Part shown: piece by piece, positions 17,269 to 25,909 of the stretch
How positions within the stretch are numbered: position 1 is the stretch's first letter
Layout: the number at the start of each line of letters is the position of its first letter
Origin: Derxia gummosa DSM 723
GTDB taxonomy: Bacteria; Pseudomonadota; Gammaproteobacteria; Burkholderiales; Burkholderiaceae_E
Reading direction: 5' to 3'
Length of the DNA: 64,000 nt
Assembly: GCF_000482785.1 (NCBI RefSeq)
Contig: NZ_KI519500.1
Coordinates: 63,327-127,326 of the forward strand
Program-made: the position numbers and the translations under genes
Notes under the pieces: model-generated
What the model saw: only the letters and a program-made list of their open reading frames with translations
What the model was told of the DNA's origin: nothing
The model's database searches: none

Positions 17269-20192
17269 ATCTTCAGGCGGGCATGAAGAACGCGGCCGAC
17301 GGGCGCGGCACGAACGCGACGGCCGGGCACGACTCCGGCGCGGCACCGACCGGCGCGCCGCCCGACGCCGTCGCCACCCTCGCCGCCGTCGAGCACCGCT
17401 ACGGCGCCACGCTCGCGCTCGCGGGCGTCGATCTGGCCATCCCGGCGCGGCGCATGGTCGGCTTCATCGGGCCGGACGGCGTCGGCAAGTCGAGCCTGCT
17501 CGCGCTGGTGGCGGGCGCGCGCGTGGTGCAGGCCGGCAGCGTGACTGTGCTCGGCGGCGACATCGCCGATCGCGCCCACCGCGCCGTCACCTGCCCGCGC
17601 ATCGCCTACATGCCGCAAGGCCTCGGCAAGAACCTCTACCCGACGCTGTCGGTGCGCGAGAACCTCGACTTCTTCGCGCGGCTGTTCGGCCTCGGCGGCG
17701 CGGCGCGCGACGCCAAGATCGCCGAGCTGCTCGCCGCCACCGGCCTTGATCCCTTCCCCGACCGGCCGGCCGGCAAGCTGTCGGGCGGCATGAAGCAGAA
17801 GCTCTCGCTGTGCTGCTCGCTCATCCACGACCCCGACCTGCTCATCCTCGACGAGCCGACCACCGGCGTGGACCCGCTGTCGCGGCGCCAGTTCTGGGAG
17901 CTGATCGACCGCATGCGCGCGCGCCGGCCGCAGATGAGCGTGCTCGTCGCCACCGCCTACTTCGACGAGGCCGAGCGCTTCGACGAACTCGTCGCGATGG
18001 ACGCCGGCCGCATCCTCGCCCAGGCCACGCCGGCCGAACTCAAGGCGCGTACCGGCGCGTCCTCGCTCGAACAGGCCTTCGTGCAACTGCTGCCGCCCGA
18101 GCGGCGCGGACGCGGCGGCGTGTTCACCGTGCCGCCGCGCGCGGCCGGCGCCGATGACGCGGTCGCGATCGAAGCCGAGGGGCTGACACGGCGCTTCGGC
18201 GATTTCACGGCGGTCGATCACGTCAGCTTCCGCATCCCGCGCGGCGAGATCTTCGGCTTCCTCGGCTCGAACGGCTGCGGCAAGACGACGACGATGAAGA
18301 TGCTCACCGGCCTGCTGCCCGCGACCGAAGGCAGCGCGCGGCTGTTCGGCCGCGAGGTCGATGCCAACGACCTCGCGACGCGCAAGCGGGTGGGCTTCAT
18401 GTCGCAGGCGTTCTCGCTCTACAGCGAGCTGACGGTGCGGCAGAACCTCGCGCTGCATGCGCGGCTGTTCGCGCTGCCGCGCGCGCGCGTCGCGTCGCGG
18501 CTGGCCGAGCTTGAAGCCGGCTTCGGCCTCGGGCCCTACATGGATCAGGTGGCCGAGGCGCTGCCGCTCGGCGTGCGCCAGCGGCTGTCGCTCGCGGTCG
18601 CGGTCATCCACGAGCCCGAGCTGCTCATCCTCGACGAGCCGACCTCGGGCGTGGACCCGGTCGCGCGCGACGGCTTCTGGGAGCTGCTCGTCGAGCTGTC
18701 GCGCGAGCGCGGCACGACCATCTTCATCAGCACCCACTTCATGAACGAGGCCGAGCGCTGCGACCGCATCTCGCTCATGCATGCAGGCCGCGTGCTGACG
18801 CAAGGCACGCCGGCCGGCATCGTGCGCGCGAGCGGCCAGGCAACGCTGGAGGATGCGTTCATCGCCGCGCTCGAAGCGGCGGCGGGCGGCGCCGACAAGT
18901 CCACCGCGCGGACGGCCACCGGCGCGACGGACACGCCGGCGCCCGCCGGCCGCGAGGCCGCGACGACGACCAGCGCCGCGCCGCCCGCCAGCACCACCAG
19001 CACCACCGACGCCGGCCGCGCCACCGCCACGGCCGATTCGGCCCCGCCCGACACCCACACCCGCCCCGCCGCCTTCAGCCCGCGCCGCCTCTGGGCCTAC
19101 GCCCGGCGCGAGGCCACCGAGCTGCGCCGCGACACCATCCGCCTCGCCTTCGCGCTGCTCGGTCCGCTGCTGCTGATGACGGTGTTCGGCTACGGCATCA
19201 CCTTCGACGTGGAAGGCCTGAGCTACGCCACGCTCGACCGCGACGGCTCGCCGGAAAGCCGGCTCTATCTCGAAGGCTTCGCCAGCTCGCGCTACTTCCG
19301 CGACGCGGGCGCCGTGCCCGATGCCGGCGCGCTCGACGACGCGCTGCGGCGCGGCCGCGTCAAGCTCACGATCGAGATTGCGCCTGGTTTCGGGCGCGAG
19401 CTGCGCCAGGGCCGCGCGCCCGAGGTGCAGGTGGCGATCGACGGCTCGATGCCCTTCCGCGCCGAGACGAGCCGCGGCTATGTGGAAGGCGTGCATCGAG
19501 CCTTCATCCAGCGCATCGCCGCCGACAACGGCATCTCCACCGCCCAGCCCTTCAGCGTGGAGGAACGCTTCCGCTACAACCAGGACTTCCGCAGCGTGTA
19601 CGCGATGGTCCCGGGCATCGTGATGCTGCTGCTCATGCTCATCCCGCCGATGATGACGGCGCTCGGCATCGTGCGCGAGAAGGAGCTGGGCTCGATCATC
19701 AACTTCTACGTCACGCCCACGAGCGGCATCGAGTTTCTCGTCGGCAAGCAGCTGCCCTACATCGGGCTGGCGCTGCTCAACTTCGCGAGCCTGTCGGCGC
19801 TCGCGCTGCTGCTGTTCCAGGTGCCGTTCAAGGGCGATCCGCTCGCCTATGTGCTCGGCGGCCTGCTGTACGTGACCGCGACCACCGCCTTCGGCATGTT
19901 CGTGAGCTGCTTCGTCGGCAGCCAGATCGCGGCCATCTTCGCCACCGCCATCCTCGCGGTGATGCCGACGGTGCAGTTCTCGGGCTTCCTCATGCCGGTG
20001 GCCTCGCTCTCGCCCGACGGCTGGCTCATCGGCCGCGTGTTCCCGAGCACCTGGTTCCAGCACATCAGCGTCGGCAGCTTCACGAAGGCGCTGGAGCCGC
20101 GCGCGCTGCTGCTCGACTTCGCGATGCTGGCGCTGCTCGCGCTCGGCTACATCGGCGCCGCGCGGCTCGCGCTGCGCACGCAGGAGAAATGA
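17265..20192 (+). CDS. RbbA-like fusion: two ABC ATPase domains plus ABC-2 permease
   Basis: A 975-residue protein with two ATPase domains followed by a permease. The first ATPase (about 30-290) has GFIGPDGVGKSS, LSGGMKQKLSL and LLILDEPTTGVDP. The second (about 300-540) has GFLGSNGCGKTTT and LLILDEPTSGVDP, with a non-canonical signature LPLGVRQRLSL. A Thr/Ala low-complexity linker (about 545-600) leads to the ABC-2 permease (about 605-975). The fusion architecture and length match E. coli RbbA (YhiH). The neighbouring adaptor and permease argue for an export pump, although RbbA has also been described as ribosome-associated. The linker is longer and more repetitive than expected. Confidence 0.88.
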   Translation: MNLQAGMKNAADGRGTNATAGHDSGAAPTGAPPDAVATLAAVEHRYGATLALAGVDLAIPARRMVGFIGPDGVGKSSLLALVAGARVVQAGSVTVLGGDIADRAHRAVTCPRIAYMPQGLGKNLYPTLSVRENLDFFARLFGLGGAARDAKIAELLAATGLDPFPDRPAGKLSGGMKQKLSLCCSLIHDPDLLILDEPTTGVDPLSRRQFWELIDRMRARRPQMSVLVATAYFDEAERFDELVAMDAGRILAQATPAELKARTGASSLEQAFVQLLPPERRGRGGVFTVPPRAAGADDAVAIEAEGLTRRFGDFTAVDHVSFRIPRGEIFGFLGSNGCGKTTTMKMLTGLLPATEGSARLFGREVDANDLATRKRVGFMSQAFSLYSELTVRQNLALHARLFALPRARVASRLAELEAGFGLGPYMDQVAEALPLGVRQRLSLAVAVIHEPELLILDEPTSGVDPVARDGFWELLVELSRERGTTIFISTHFMNEAERCDRISLMHAGRVLTQGTPAGIVRASGQATLEDAFIAALEAAAGGADKSTARTATGATDTPAPAGREAATTTSAAPPASTTSTTDAGRATATADSAPPDTHTRPAAFSPRRLWAYARREATELRRDTIRLAFALLGPLLLMTVFGYGITFDVEGLSYATLDRDGSPESRLYLEGFASSRYFRDAGAVPDAGALDDALRRGRVKLTIEIAPGFGRELRQGRAPEVQVAIDGSMPFRAETSRGYVEGVHRAFIQRIAADNGISTAQPFSVEERFRYNQDFRSVYAMVPGIVMLLLMLIPPMMTALGIVREKELGSIINFYVTPTSGIEFLVGKQLPYIGLALLNFASLSALALLLFQVPFKGDPLAYVLGGLLYVTATTAFGMFVSCFVGSQIAAIFATAILAVMPTVQFSGFLMPVASLSPDGWLIGRVFPSTWFQHISVGSFTKALEPRALLLDFAMLALLALGYIGAARLALRTQEK

Positions 20193-20277
20193 CGATGCGC
20201 GCCCTGCCCGCCCGCGCCATGACCGTCGCAGCCGCAACGACCGCCTGCGCCGCCAACCGACGCCACGGAGGCCGCCC

Positions 20278-21399
20278 GTGATCCAGTCCCTGCGCGCCAT
20301 CCTCTGGCTCGGCTGGAAGGAAATCCTCAGCCTCGCGCGCGACGCGGCGATGGTGGGGCTCATCCTCTACGCCTTCAGCTATGCCGTCATCGGCCCGGCC
20401 AAGGGCGCGCGCATGGAACTGCGCGACGCCTCGATCGCCGTGGTGGACGAGGACCGCTCGCCGCTGTCGGCGCGCCTCACCGACGCGCTGCTGCCGCCCT
20501 ACTTCCTGCCCGCCGTGCCGCTCGACGCGCGCGAACTCGACGCCGCCCTCGACGCGAGCCGCACGACCTTCGTGCTCGACATTCCGCCGCGCTTCCAGGC
20601 CGACGTCGAAGCCGGCCGCGCGCCGGTGCTGCAACTGCATGTGGACGCGACCGCGATGTCGCAGGCCGGGCGCGGCAACGCCTATCTGCAAACGATTGCA
20701 GCGCAGGAGGTGGCGAGCTTTCTGGGCCGCAGCACGCCGGTGCCCGTCAGCCTCGTGACCCACGCCCGCTACAACCCCAACCTCGACGAGTCGTGGTTCA
20801 TGGGCATCTCGCAGATCATCTCCAACATCACGATGCTGGCGATCATCCTGTCGGGCGCGGCGGTGGTGCGCGAGCGCGAGCACGGCACGCTGGAGCATCT
20901 GCTCGTCATGCCGCTGCGGCCGTCGGAAATCATGCTGGCCAAGGTGTGGTCGAGCGCGCTGGTGATCGTCGCGGTGGGCACGCTGTCGCTCAAGTTCGCG
21001 GTGCAGGGCGCGCTCGGCGTGCCGGTCGCGGGCTCGGTGCCGCTGTTCATGCTCGGCAGCGCGCTCTACATGTTCAGCATGACGTCGCTGGGCATCTTCC
21101 TCGCCACGCTCGCGCGCTCGATGCCGCAGTTCGGCCTGCTCGCCTTCCCGACCTTCATCGTGCTCAACCTGCTGTCGGGCGCGATGACGCCGCTCGACAG
21201 CATGCCCACGTGGCTCCAGAACGCGATGCTCGCCTCGCCCACGCGGCATTACGTCGATTTCGCGGCGGCGATTTTGTTCCGCGGCGCGGGGCTGGAGACG
21301 GTGTGGCCGAGCTTCGCGGCCGTCGTCGGCATCGGGGCGGTGTGCTTCGGCGCGGCGCTGACGCGGTTCAGGAGCACGCTGGCGGCGGCGCAGGGCTGA
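20278..21399 (+). CDS. ABC-2 type permease (YhhJ-like)
   Basis: A 373-residue permease with one N-terminal helix (about 20-45), a large periplasmic loop (about 50-170; SIAVVDEDRSPLS), and five further helices at the C-terminal end, including the ABC-2 motif REREHGTLEHLLVMPLRPSE. It is the partner permease of the RbbA-like protein and completes the YhiI-RbbA-YhhJ-type pump. The start is a GTG with GGAGG seven bases upstream. It lies 85 bp after the previous gene, a gap with no further gene. Substrate is unknown. Confidence 0.88.
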   Translation: MIQSLRAILWLGWKEILSLARDAAMVGLILYAFSYAVIGPAKGARMELRDASIAVVDEDRSPLSARLTDALLPPYFLPAVPLDARELDAALDASRTTFVLDIPPRFQADVEAGRAPVLQLHVDATAMSQAGRGNAYLQTIAAQEVASFLGRSTPVPVSLVTHARYNPNLDESWFMGISQIISNITMLAIILSGAAVVREREHGTLEHLLVMPLRPSEIMLAKVWSSALVIVAVGTLSLKFAVQGALGVPVAGSVPLFMLGSALYMFSMTSLGIFLATLARSMPQFGLLAFPTFIVLNLLSGAMTPLDSMPTWLQNAMLASPTRHYVDFAAAILFRGAGLETVWPSFAAVVGIGAVCFGAALTRFRSTLAAAQG

Positions 21400-21632
21400 A
21401 AACGCCGGCAGATTCCCGGCTTGCGCAGCCGATCCCTATTCGCCAGCCCCGACGGAATTGCGCCATCGATTCCGGCAATCCATCGAATCGCACGCGAGCA
21501 ATTGAATTGCGCAAATGCAGGCAAAGTGACCGGCAAGCCGACAATTCACCTCAGGCAGCGCAGCCGGCTCATTTACACCCAAATCCCGGGAATGATTCCG
21601 GAAATCACATACGATTCATTGAATGACAATGA

Positions 21633-21658
21633 CGCCGGCCATCCTGGAATGACCGGCG
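21633..21658. terminator. Hairpin downstream of the stefin-like gene
   Basis: cgccggccat pairs with atgaccggcg (one G-U) around a 6-nt loop. It lies 35 bp beyond the stop of the stefin-like gene on the minus strand, and the ABC permease gene converges from the other side. No strong U-tract is present, so it is a tentative bidirectional terminator. Confidence 0.4.
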
Positions 21659-21692
21659 CTCATTTGTGGCGATTAATGATCGCCAGATGCCG

Positions 21693-21971
21693 TCACGGCG
21701 TGACGGGAACGATGCTCGTCACCGACGGCGTGCCTTCCAGCGGCACGTACACGCGGATCACGCTGATGAAGTTCTTGCCGTTCGGAACCACCACCGTGCC
21801 CTCGACGAGGAAGGCGTAGTTGGTGCCGGCGACGATCTGGGTCGCGTAGGCCACGAGCTTGTACTTGACGCCGAGCAGCTTGGTGGTGACGTCCTCGAAC
21901 AAGGCCTGCACATTGGGCGTGGCGACGAATTGCCATTCGGTCCAGCCGCCGGGGATCGTTTCATTGCTCAT
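21693..21971 (-). CDS. Stefin/cystatin-like cysteine-protease inhibitor
   Basis: A 92-residue protein without a signal peptide, cysteines or membrane helix. It shows the three elements by which cystatins wedge into papain-type proteases. These are an N-terminal glycine trunk (IPGG, residues 6-9), the first hairpin loop QIVAG with TNY (45-52), and a second loop PLEG (77-80) where stefins have LPGQ. The ATP at 17-19 and the spacing between elements also match type 1 cystatins (stefins). By analogy it would inhibit C1-family cysteine proteases in the cytoplasm, or after release. The ATG at 21971 has a long purine-rich site (AGGAAAGGAA) at the right distance. It stands alone in an AT-richer island, suggesting acquisition by transfer. 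No protease gene is adjacent. Confidence 0.75.
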   Translation of the reverse strand: MSNETIPGGWTEWQFVATPNVQALFEDVTTKLLGVKYKLVAYATQIVAGTNYAFLVEGTVVVPNGKNFISVIRVYVPLEGTPSVTSIVPVTP

Positions 21972-22432
21972 TTCATTTCCTTTCCTGATGGATTCTGATC
22001 CACCCATCACGTCATTGTGACGGACCACGATCCGGTCGATCGCGGAAAGAATAATGCCCGGCGATTCACGTCCATTACAGCGCAGCGAGGTAACGACAGA
22101 ACCAATCCCGGTAACAACTGGCCCACCCTTTCCGGATGATCCGGAAATGCATTTCGTAATTACCGAAATTCATTCAATTCCGGCAATGCGCAATTCGGGC
22201 CGCCGGCAGGACCGTTCCCGCGGCGGATTGCGGCCGACTGAAGGCACCGCCAGGCCTGGTCGCATCCGTCCAAGCGCGCCTGCCGGGTCATTCACGGCCA
22301 TGACGCGTGGAATGCTGGCCAGGAAGCCGTCGGCGACTTGAGGCGGACGTCGGGCAACCCGTTACATATTTCGATGCATCGCCATTTCCCGATATGCCAA
22401 TATCCCGATCCACCGCAACACCCCGCTCCGTC
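21972..22432. other. AT-richer gene-free region upstream of the stefin-like gene
   Basis: 461 bp with visibly lower GC than the surrounding genes and no coding frame I can support. It must hold the promoters of the leftward stefin-like gene and the rightward ArsR-like gene. It contains a 19-bp perfect palindrome (22128-22146). An 11-bp word (attccggcaat) at 22176-22186 recurs in direct orientation at 21469-21479, on the other side of the gene. Confidence 0.5.
22128..22146. promoter_or_regulatory. 19-bp palindrome in the stefin upstream region
   Basis: tttccggat and atccggaaa are perfectly complementary around a single central G. The short spacer favours a protein-binding operator rather than an RNA hairpin. 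It lies between two divergent genes, about 160 bp before the stefin-like start and 290 bp before the ArsR-like start. Which gene it serves is unknown. Confidence 0.4.
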
Positions 22433-22729
22433 ATGGACCTCGACGACATCCTCAAGGCCCTCGCCAACCCCGTCCGCCGCGACATCCTCGGCTGGCTCAA
22501 GGACCCCGAAACCCACTTCACCGAGCAGAACCACGCCTGGGAGGACGGCGTGTGCGTCGGCCGCATCTGGGAGCGCGCCGGGCTGTCGCAATCGACCGTG
22601 TCGGCGCACATGGCGGTGCTCGAACGCGCCGGCCTCGTCACCTCGCAGCGCGCCGGCCAGTGGGTGCTCTACAAGCGCGACGAGAAGGCGATCGCCGCCT
22701 TCCTCGCAGCGATGAAGACCGATCTCTGA
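22433..22729 (+). CDS. ArsR-type winged-helix regulator
   Basis: A 98-residue DNA-binding protein. The N-terminus (DLDDILKALANPVRRDILGWL) is the ArsR helix 1-2 pattern, GLSQSTVSAHMAVLERAGLV is the recognition helix region, and VLYKRDEKAIAAFL ends the domain. No CXC metal-binding motif is present, so metal sensing of the classical kind is unlikely. An acidic/aromatic insert with a single Cys (HAWEDGVCVGRIW) precedes the recognition helix. It lies 64 bp upstream of the MFS gene in the same direction and probably regulates the MFS-reductase pair. Confidence 0.82.
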   Translation: MDLDDILKALANPVRRDILGWLKDPETHFTEQNHAWEDGVCVGRIWERAGLSQSTVSAHMAVLERAGLVTSQRAGQWVLYKRDEKAIAAFLAAMKTDL

Positions 22730-22793
22730 CCCGCAAACGCGCGCCGCAGCCGCCCGCAGAGGCGGCGCGGCGCGCCGACCCGAAAGCTCCTCC

Positions 22794-24077
22794 ATGTCCC
22801 CAGCCCTTCTCGCGCTCGCGATCAGTACCTTCGCCATCGGCACGACCGAGTTCGTCGTCATGGGCCTGCTGCCCGAGGTGGCGCGCGACCTCGCCGTGTC
22901 CATTCCCGTCGCGGGCTGGCTCGTCGGCGGCTATGCGCTCGGCGTGGCCTTCGGCGCGCCGCTCATGGCGATCGCCACGCGCAAGCTCGAACGCAAGGCG
23001 GCGCTCGTGCTGCTGATGGCCATCTTCATCGCCGGCAACGTGATGTGCGCAACCGCCGGCAACTACTGGCTGCTGATGGCGGCGCGCGTCGTGACCTCGC
23101 TGTGCCACGGCGCCTTCTTCGGCATCGGCTCGGTGGTGGCGGCCACGCTCGCGGCGCCGGGGCGGCAGGCATCGGCGGTGTCGCTGGTGTTCGCCGGGCT
23201 GACCATCTCCAACATCATCGGCGTGCCGCTCGGCACCGCGCTCGGCCAGCACGAAGGCTGGCGCGCGACCTTCTGGGCCGTGAGCGGCCTGGGCGTGATA
23301 GCGCTTGCATCGCTGCTCGCACTGCTGCCGCGCCAGACGCCGCCAGCCGGCGACAGCATCGGCCGCGAACTGCGCGGACTGGCCGACCGCGGCCTGCTGC
23401 TCGCGCTCGCCACCACCGTCATGTCGAGCGCGGCGATGTTCACGCTGTTCACCTACATCGCGCCGCTGCTGCTCGACGTGACGAAGCTGTCGCCCGAGGG
23501 CGTGACCGGCACGCTGCTCGTGGCGGGCGTGGGCGCGACTGTCGGCAACCTCGTCGGCGGGCGCATGGCCGACGCCGGCATCCGGCGCTCGCTCGCCATC
23601 ACCTTCATCTCGACGGCGGTGATCGCCGCCGCCTTCGCCCTCACCGCGCGCAGCTTCGTGCTGGCCGAGATCACCGTCTTTCTGTGGTCGGCCGCGAGCT
23701 TCACCGCCGGGCCGGCGCTGCAACTGAACGTGGTGAACCACGGCCACCGCGCGCCCAACCTCGTCGCGACGCTCAACATCGGCGCCTTCAACCTCGGCAA
23801 CGCGATCGGCGCCTGGCTCGGCGGCGTGACGATCGACGCCGGACTCGGCCTGGGCGCCGTGCCGATCGTGTCGGCGCTTGCCGCGCTGGTCGGGCTGGCG
23901 GTGTCGCGGCTGGCGACGGCGCCGGCGCTGATGCCGAAGCCCGCGCATGACGCGACGCAGGCCGGCGCCGAGACGCACGCCCATCCGGCATCGACGACCG
24001 CCGCGCCGCACGGTCATGCCGCGCCGGCACCGGCCGGCCTGCAAGCCCTTGCAAGCGACTGCGCCGCGCGCCGCTGA
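22794..24077 (+). CDS. MFS efflux transporter, DHA1 family (AraJ-like)
   Basis: A 427-residue transporter with 12 predicted helices. The N-terminal motif FAIGTTEFVVMGLLPEVA and the motif C-like GVPLGTALGQHEGWR are typical of the DHA1 drug:H+ antiporters related to AraJ and YdhP. It would export small toxic compounds across the inner membrane. The C-terminal 35 residues are a hydrophilic His/Ala-rich tail not usual for the family. The grouping of regulator, MFS pump and Old Yellow Enzyme points to defence against an electrophile or xenobiotic. The gene carries an AGCGCTTGCA copy at 23300, next to a rare ATA codon. Confidence 0.85.
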   Translation: MSPALLALAISTFAIGTTEFVVMGLLPEVARDLAVSIPVAGWLVGGYALGVAFGAPLMAIATRKLERKAALVLLMAIFIAGNVMCATAGNYWLLMAARVVTSLCHGAFFGIGSVVAATLAAPGRQASAVSLVFAGLTISNIIGVPLGTALGQHEGWRATFWAVSGLGVIALASLLALLPRQTPPAGDSIGRELRGLADRGLLLALATTVMSSAAMFTLFTYIAPLLLDVTKLSPEGVTGTLLVAGVGATVGNLVGGRMADAGIRRSLAITFISTAVIAAAFALTARSFVLAEITVFLWSAASFTAGPALQLNVVNHGHRAPNLVATLNIGAFNLGNAIGAWLGGVTIDAGLGLGAVPIVSALAALVGLAVSRLATAPALMPKPAHDATQAGAETHAHPASTTAAPHGHAAPAPAGLQALASDCAARR

Positions 24078-24156
24078 ATCCCGCCGGCGCCAGCCTCCCG
24101 ACCCTTTACCCGCGCCCGCCGGGCGCACTCCCCCACCGGCACACCAAGGAGAAGAC

Positions 24157-25215
24157 ATGCCCTCGTTGTTCGAACCCATCCGCGTCGGCGATCTCGACCT
24201 GCCGAACCGCATCTTCATGGCGCCGCTCACGCGCTGCCGCGCGAGCGAAGGCCGCGTGCCCAACGCCCTCATGGCCGAGTACTACGCCCAGCGCGCCGGC
24301 GCCGGCCTGATCCTGTCGGAAGCCGTGGCGGTCACGCCCGACGGCGTCGGCTATCCCGACACCCCGGGCCTGTGGAGCGATGCCCAGGTCGAGGGCTGGA
24401 AGCTGGTCACGCAGGCCGTGCACGACAAGGGCGGGCGCATCTTCGCCCAGCTCTGGCATGTGGGCCGCATCAGCGATCCGCACTATCTCGACGGCAAGCT
24501 GCCCGTGGCGCCGAGCGCGATCGCGGCCCAGGGCCATGTGAGCCTGCTGCGCCCCGAGCGTCCCTTCGTCACGCCGCGCGCGCTCGAAACCGCCGAGGTG
24601 AAAGCGCTTGCAGCCATCTACGGCAAGGCGGCCGAGAACGCGAAGCGCGCCGGCTTCGACGGCGTGGAGATCCACGGCGCCAACGGCTATCTGCTCGACC
24701 AGTTCCTGCAAAGCAGCACCAACCTGCGCACCGACGAATACGGCGGCAGCATCGAGAACCGCGCCCGCCTGATGCTCGAAGTGACGGACGCCTGCATCGC
24801 CGTGTTCGGCGCCGGCCGTGTGGGCATGCATCTGGCCCCGCGCCGCGACGTGCACACGATGGGCGACGCGACGCCGGCCGAGACCTTCGGCTACGTGGCG
24901 CGCGAGCTGGGCAAGCGCGGCATCGCCTTCATCTGCGCGCGCGAAGCCGTGGCCGAGGACAGCCTCGGGCCGCTGCTGAAGAAGGCTTTCGGGGGCATCT
25001 ACGTGGCGAACGAGAAGCTGACGAAGGCGTCGGCGCAGGCGCTGCTGGACGCGGGCACGGCGGATGCGGTGGCCTTCGGCAAGGACTTCATCGGCACGCC
25101 GGACCTGGTGACACGGCTGGAGCGCGGAGCGGAGCTGAATGCGCTCCAGGACATGTCCACGTTCTACTTCGGCGGGGCGACGGGCTACACGGACTATCCG
25201 GTGCTCGCTGGCTGA
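24157..25215 (+). CDS. Old Yellow Enzyme, NemA-like alkene reductase
   Basis: A 352-residue FMN-dependent TIM-barrel reductase. Recognised from LFEPIRVGDLDLPNRIFMAPLTRCRA at the start (FMN site), QLWHVGRIS, GFDGVEIHGANGYLLDQFL (catalytic and FMN region) and EYGGSIENRARLMLEV. NemA-type enzymes reduce activated alkenes, N-ethylmaleimide and nitro compounds with NADPH. AAGGAGAAG precedes the ATG. It lies 79 bp after the MFS gene and is probably cotranscribed. The HGANGY motif with His-Ala-Asn in the substrate-binding position is intact, so the enzyme should be active. Confidence 0.9.
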   Translation: MPSLFEPIRVGDLDLPNRIFMAPLTRCRASEGRVPNALMAEYYAQRAGAGLILSEAVAVTPDGVGYPDTPGLWSDAQVEGWKLVTQAVHDKGGRIFAQLWHVGRISDPHYLDGKLPVAPSAIAAQGHVSLLRPERPFVTPRALETAEVKALAAIYGKAAENAKRAGFDGVEIHGANGYLLDQFLQSSTNLRTDEYGGSIENRARLMLEVTDACIAVFGAGRVGMHLAPRRDVHTMGDATPAETFGYVARELGKRGIAFICAREAVAEDSLGPLLKKAFGGIYVANEKLTKASAQALLDAGTADAVAFGKDFIGTPDLVTRLERGAELNALQDMSTFYFGGATGYTDYPVLAG

Positions 25216-25249
25216 CGGACGCCTGCTTCTCAGGCCGCGTTCTTTAATT

Positions 25250-25471
25250 GCCCGCCGGGGCGCGCGGGGGTGGGGCCGGGGCGCCGACTGGCCGCGCCCG
25301 CCTGCGGCGGGTGCCCTCGCCGTGATGCGCGGATCGGGCCCGGTCCGCCAACTCGGGGCTTCGCCCCTCAGACATGCGGACCTGAGCGGCTGCGCCGCTC
25401 ACCCGATCCACGCATCACGACTCGGCGCGCCAGAAGGCGCCCCGGCCCCACCCCCGCGCACCCCGGCGGGC
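25250..25471. repeat. Structured palindromic element, copy A
   Basis: Outer arms of 36 bp (25250-25285 and 25436-25471) are complementary with one mismatch. Inner arms of 18 bp (25321-25338 and 25402-25419) are also complementary with one mismatch. Inside are two small hairpins: gagcggc-tgc-gccgctc, and ggggc-ttc-gcccc closed by gtccgc/gcggac. Between the left outer and inner arms is another hairpin (cccgcc-tgc-ggcggg). The layout matches copy B read on the opposite strand. The arm sequences differ between the copies while remaining self-complementary. A large folded RNA or a cruciform-forming mobile element would fit. Confidence 0.8.
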
Positions 25472-25686
25472 TCATGCGCTCTGCCTGATCAGGGGCTGCT
25501 CGACGGGTGGAGCTCGGGCTTGGCCTGAGCGTGGCTTCCGGTCGGTCAGCGAAACTCGGTCAGCGAAGCGGAAGCGCAGTCCAGCTCAACTGACAGTCGG
25601 ACGAACGAGCGAGCGTCGTTGAGGCACAGCTTCAAGTCCTTTTCGCCGGCTCCGCGCCCCTGCCCACGGCCTCACCGCGCTCACGA

Positions 25687-25909
25687 GGCGCCGCGCGCGA
25701 GGGAGCCGGGTTGCGGCGCCTTCTGGCAAGCCGGGCGGTGATGCGAGGCCCGGGCGAGCGGCGCAGCCGCTCAGGTCCGCATGTCTGAGGGGCGCAGCCC
25801 CGAGTTTGCGGACCGGCCCGGGCCTCGCATCACCGCCCGGGAACCCTGCCGCGACGCGGCGGGGCGCAGCCAGTCGGCGCCGCAACCCGGCCCCCTCGCG
25901 CGCGGCGCC
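25687..25909. repeat. Structured palindromic element, copy B
   Basis: Outer arms of 34 bp (25687-25720 and 25876-25909) pair with one mismatch, and inner arms of 23 bp (25732-25754 and 25817-25839) pair perfectly. The core between the inner arms is almost identical to that of copy A in reverse complement, with gagcggc-gca-gccgctc and ggggc-gca-gcccc hairpins. A side hairpin (gccgc-ga-cgcggc) lies between right inner and outer arms, as in copy A. Its right outer arm ends 49 bp from the dbpA-like stop codon. Confidence 0.8.

Noticed and set aside
22007-22020. CRP-type site before the stefin-like gene
   Set aside because: The half-sites are in the opposite orientation (TCAC-N6-GTGA) to the CRP consensus TGTGA-N6-TCACA.
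25250-25909. CRISPR array or phage/IS ends at the palindromic elements
   Set aside because: There are only two large copies, inverted rather than directly repeated, with no spacers, no transposase and no target-site duplication visible.
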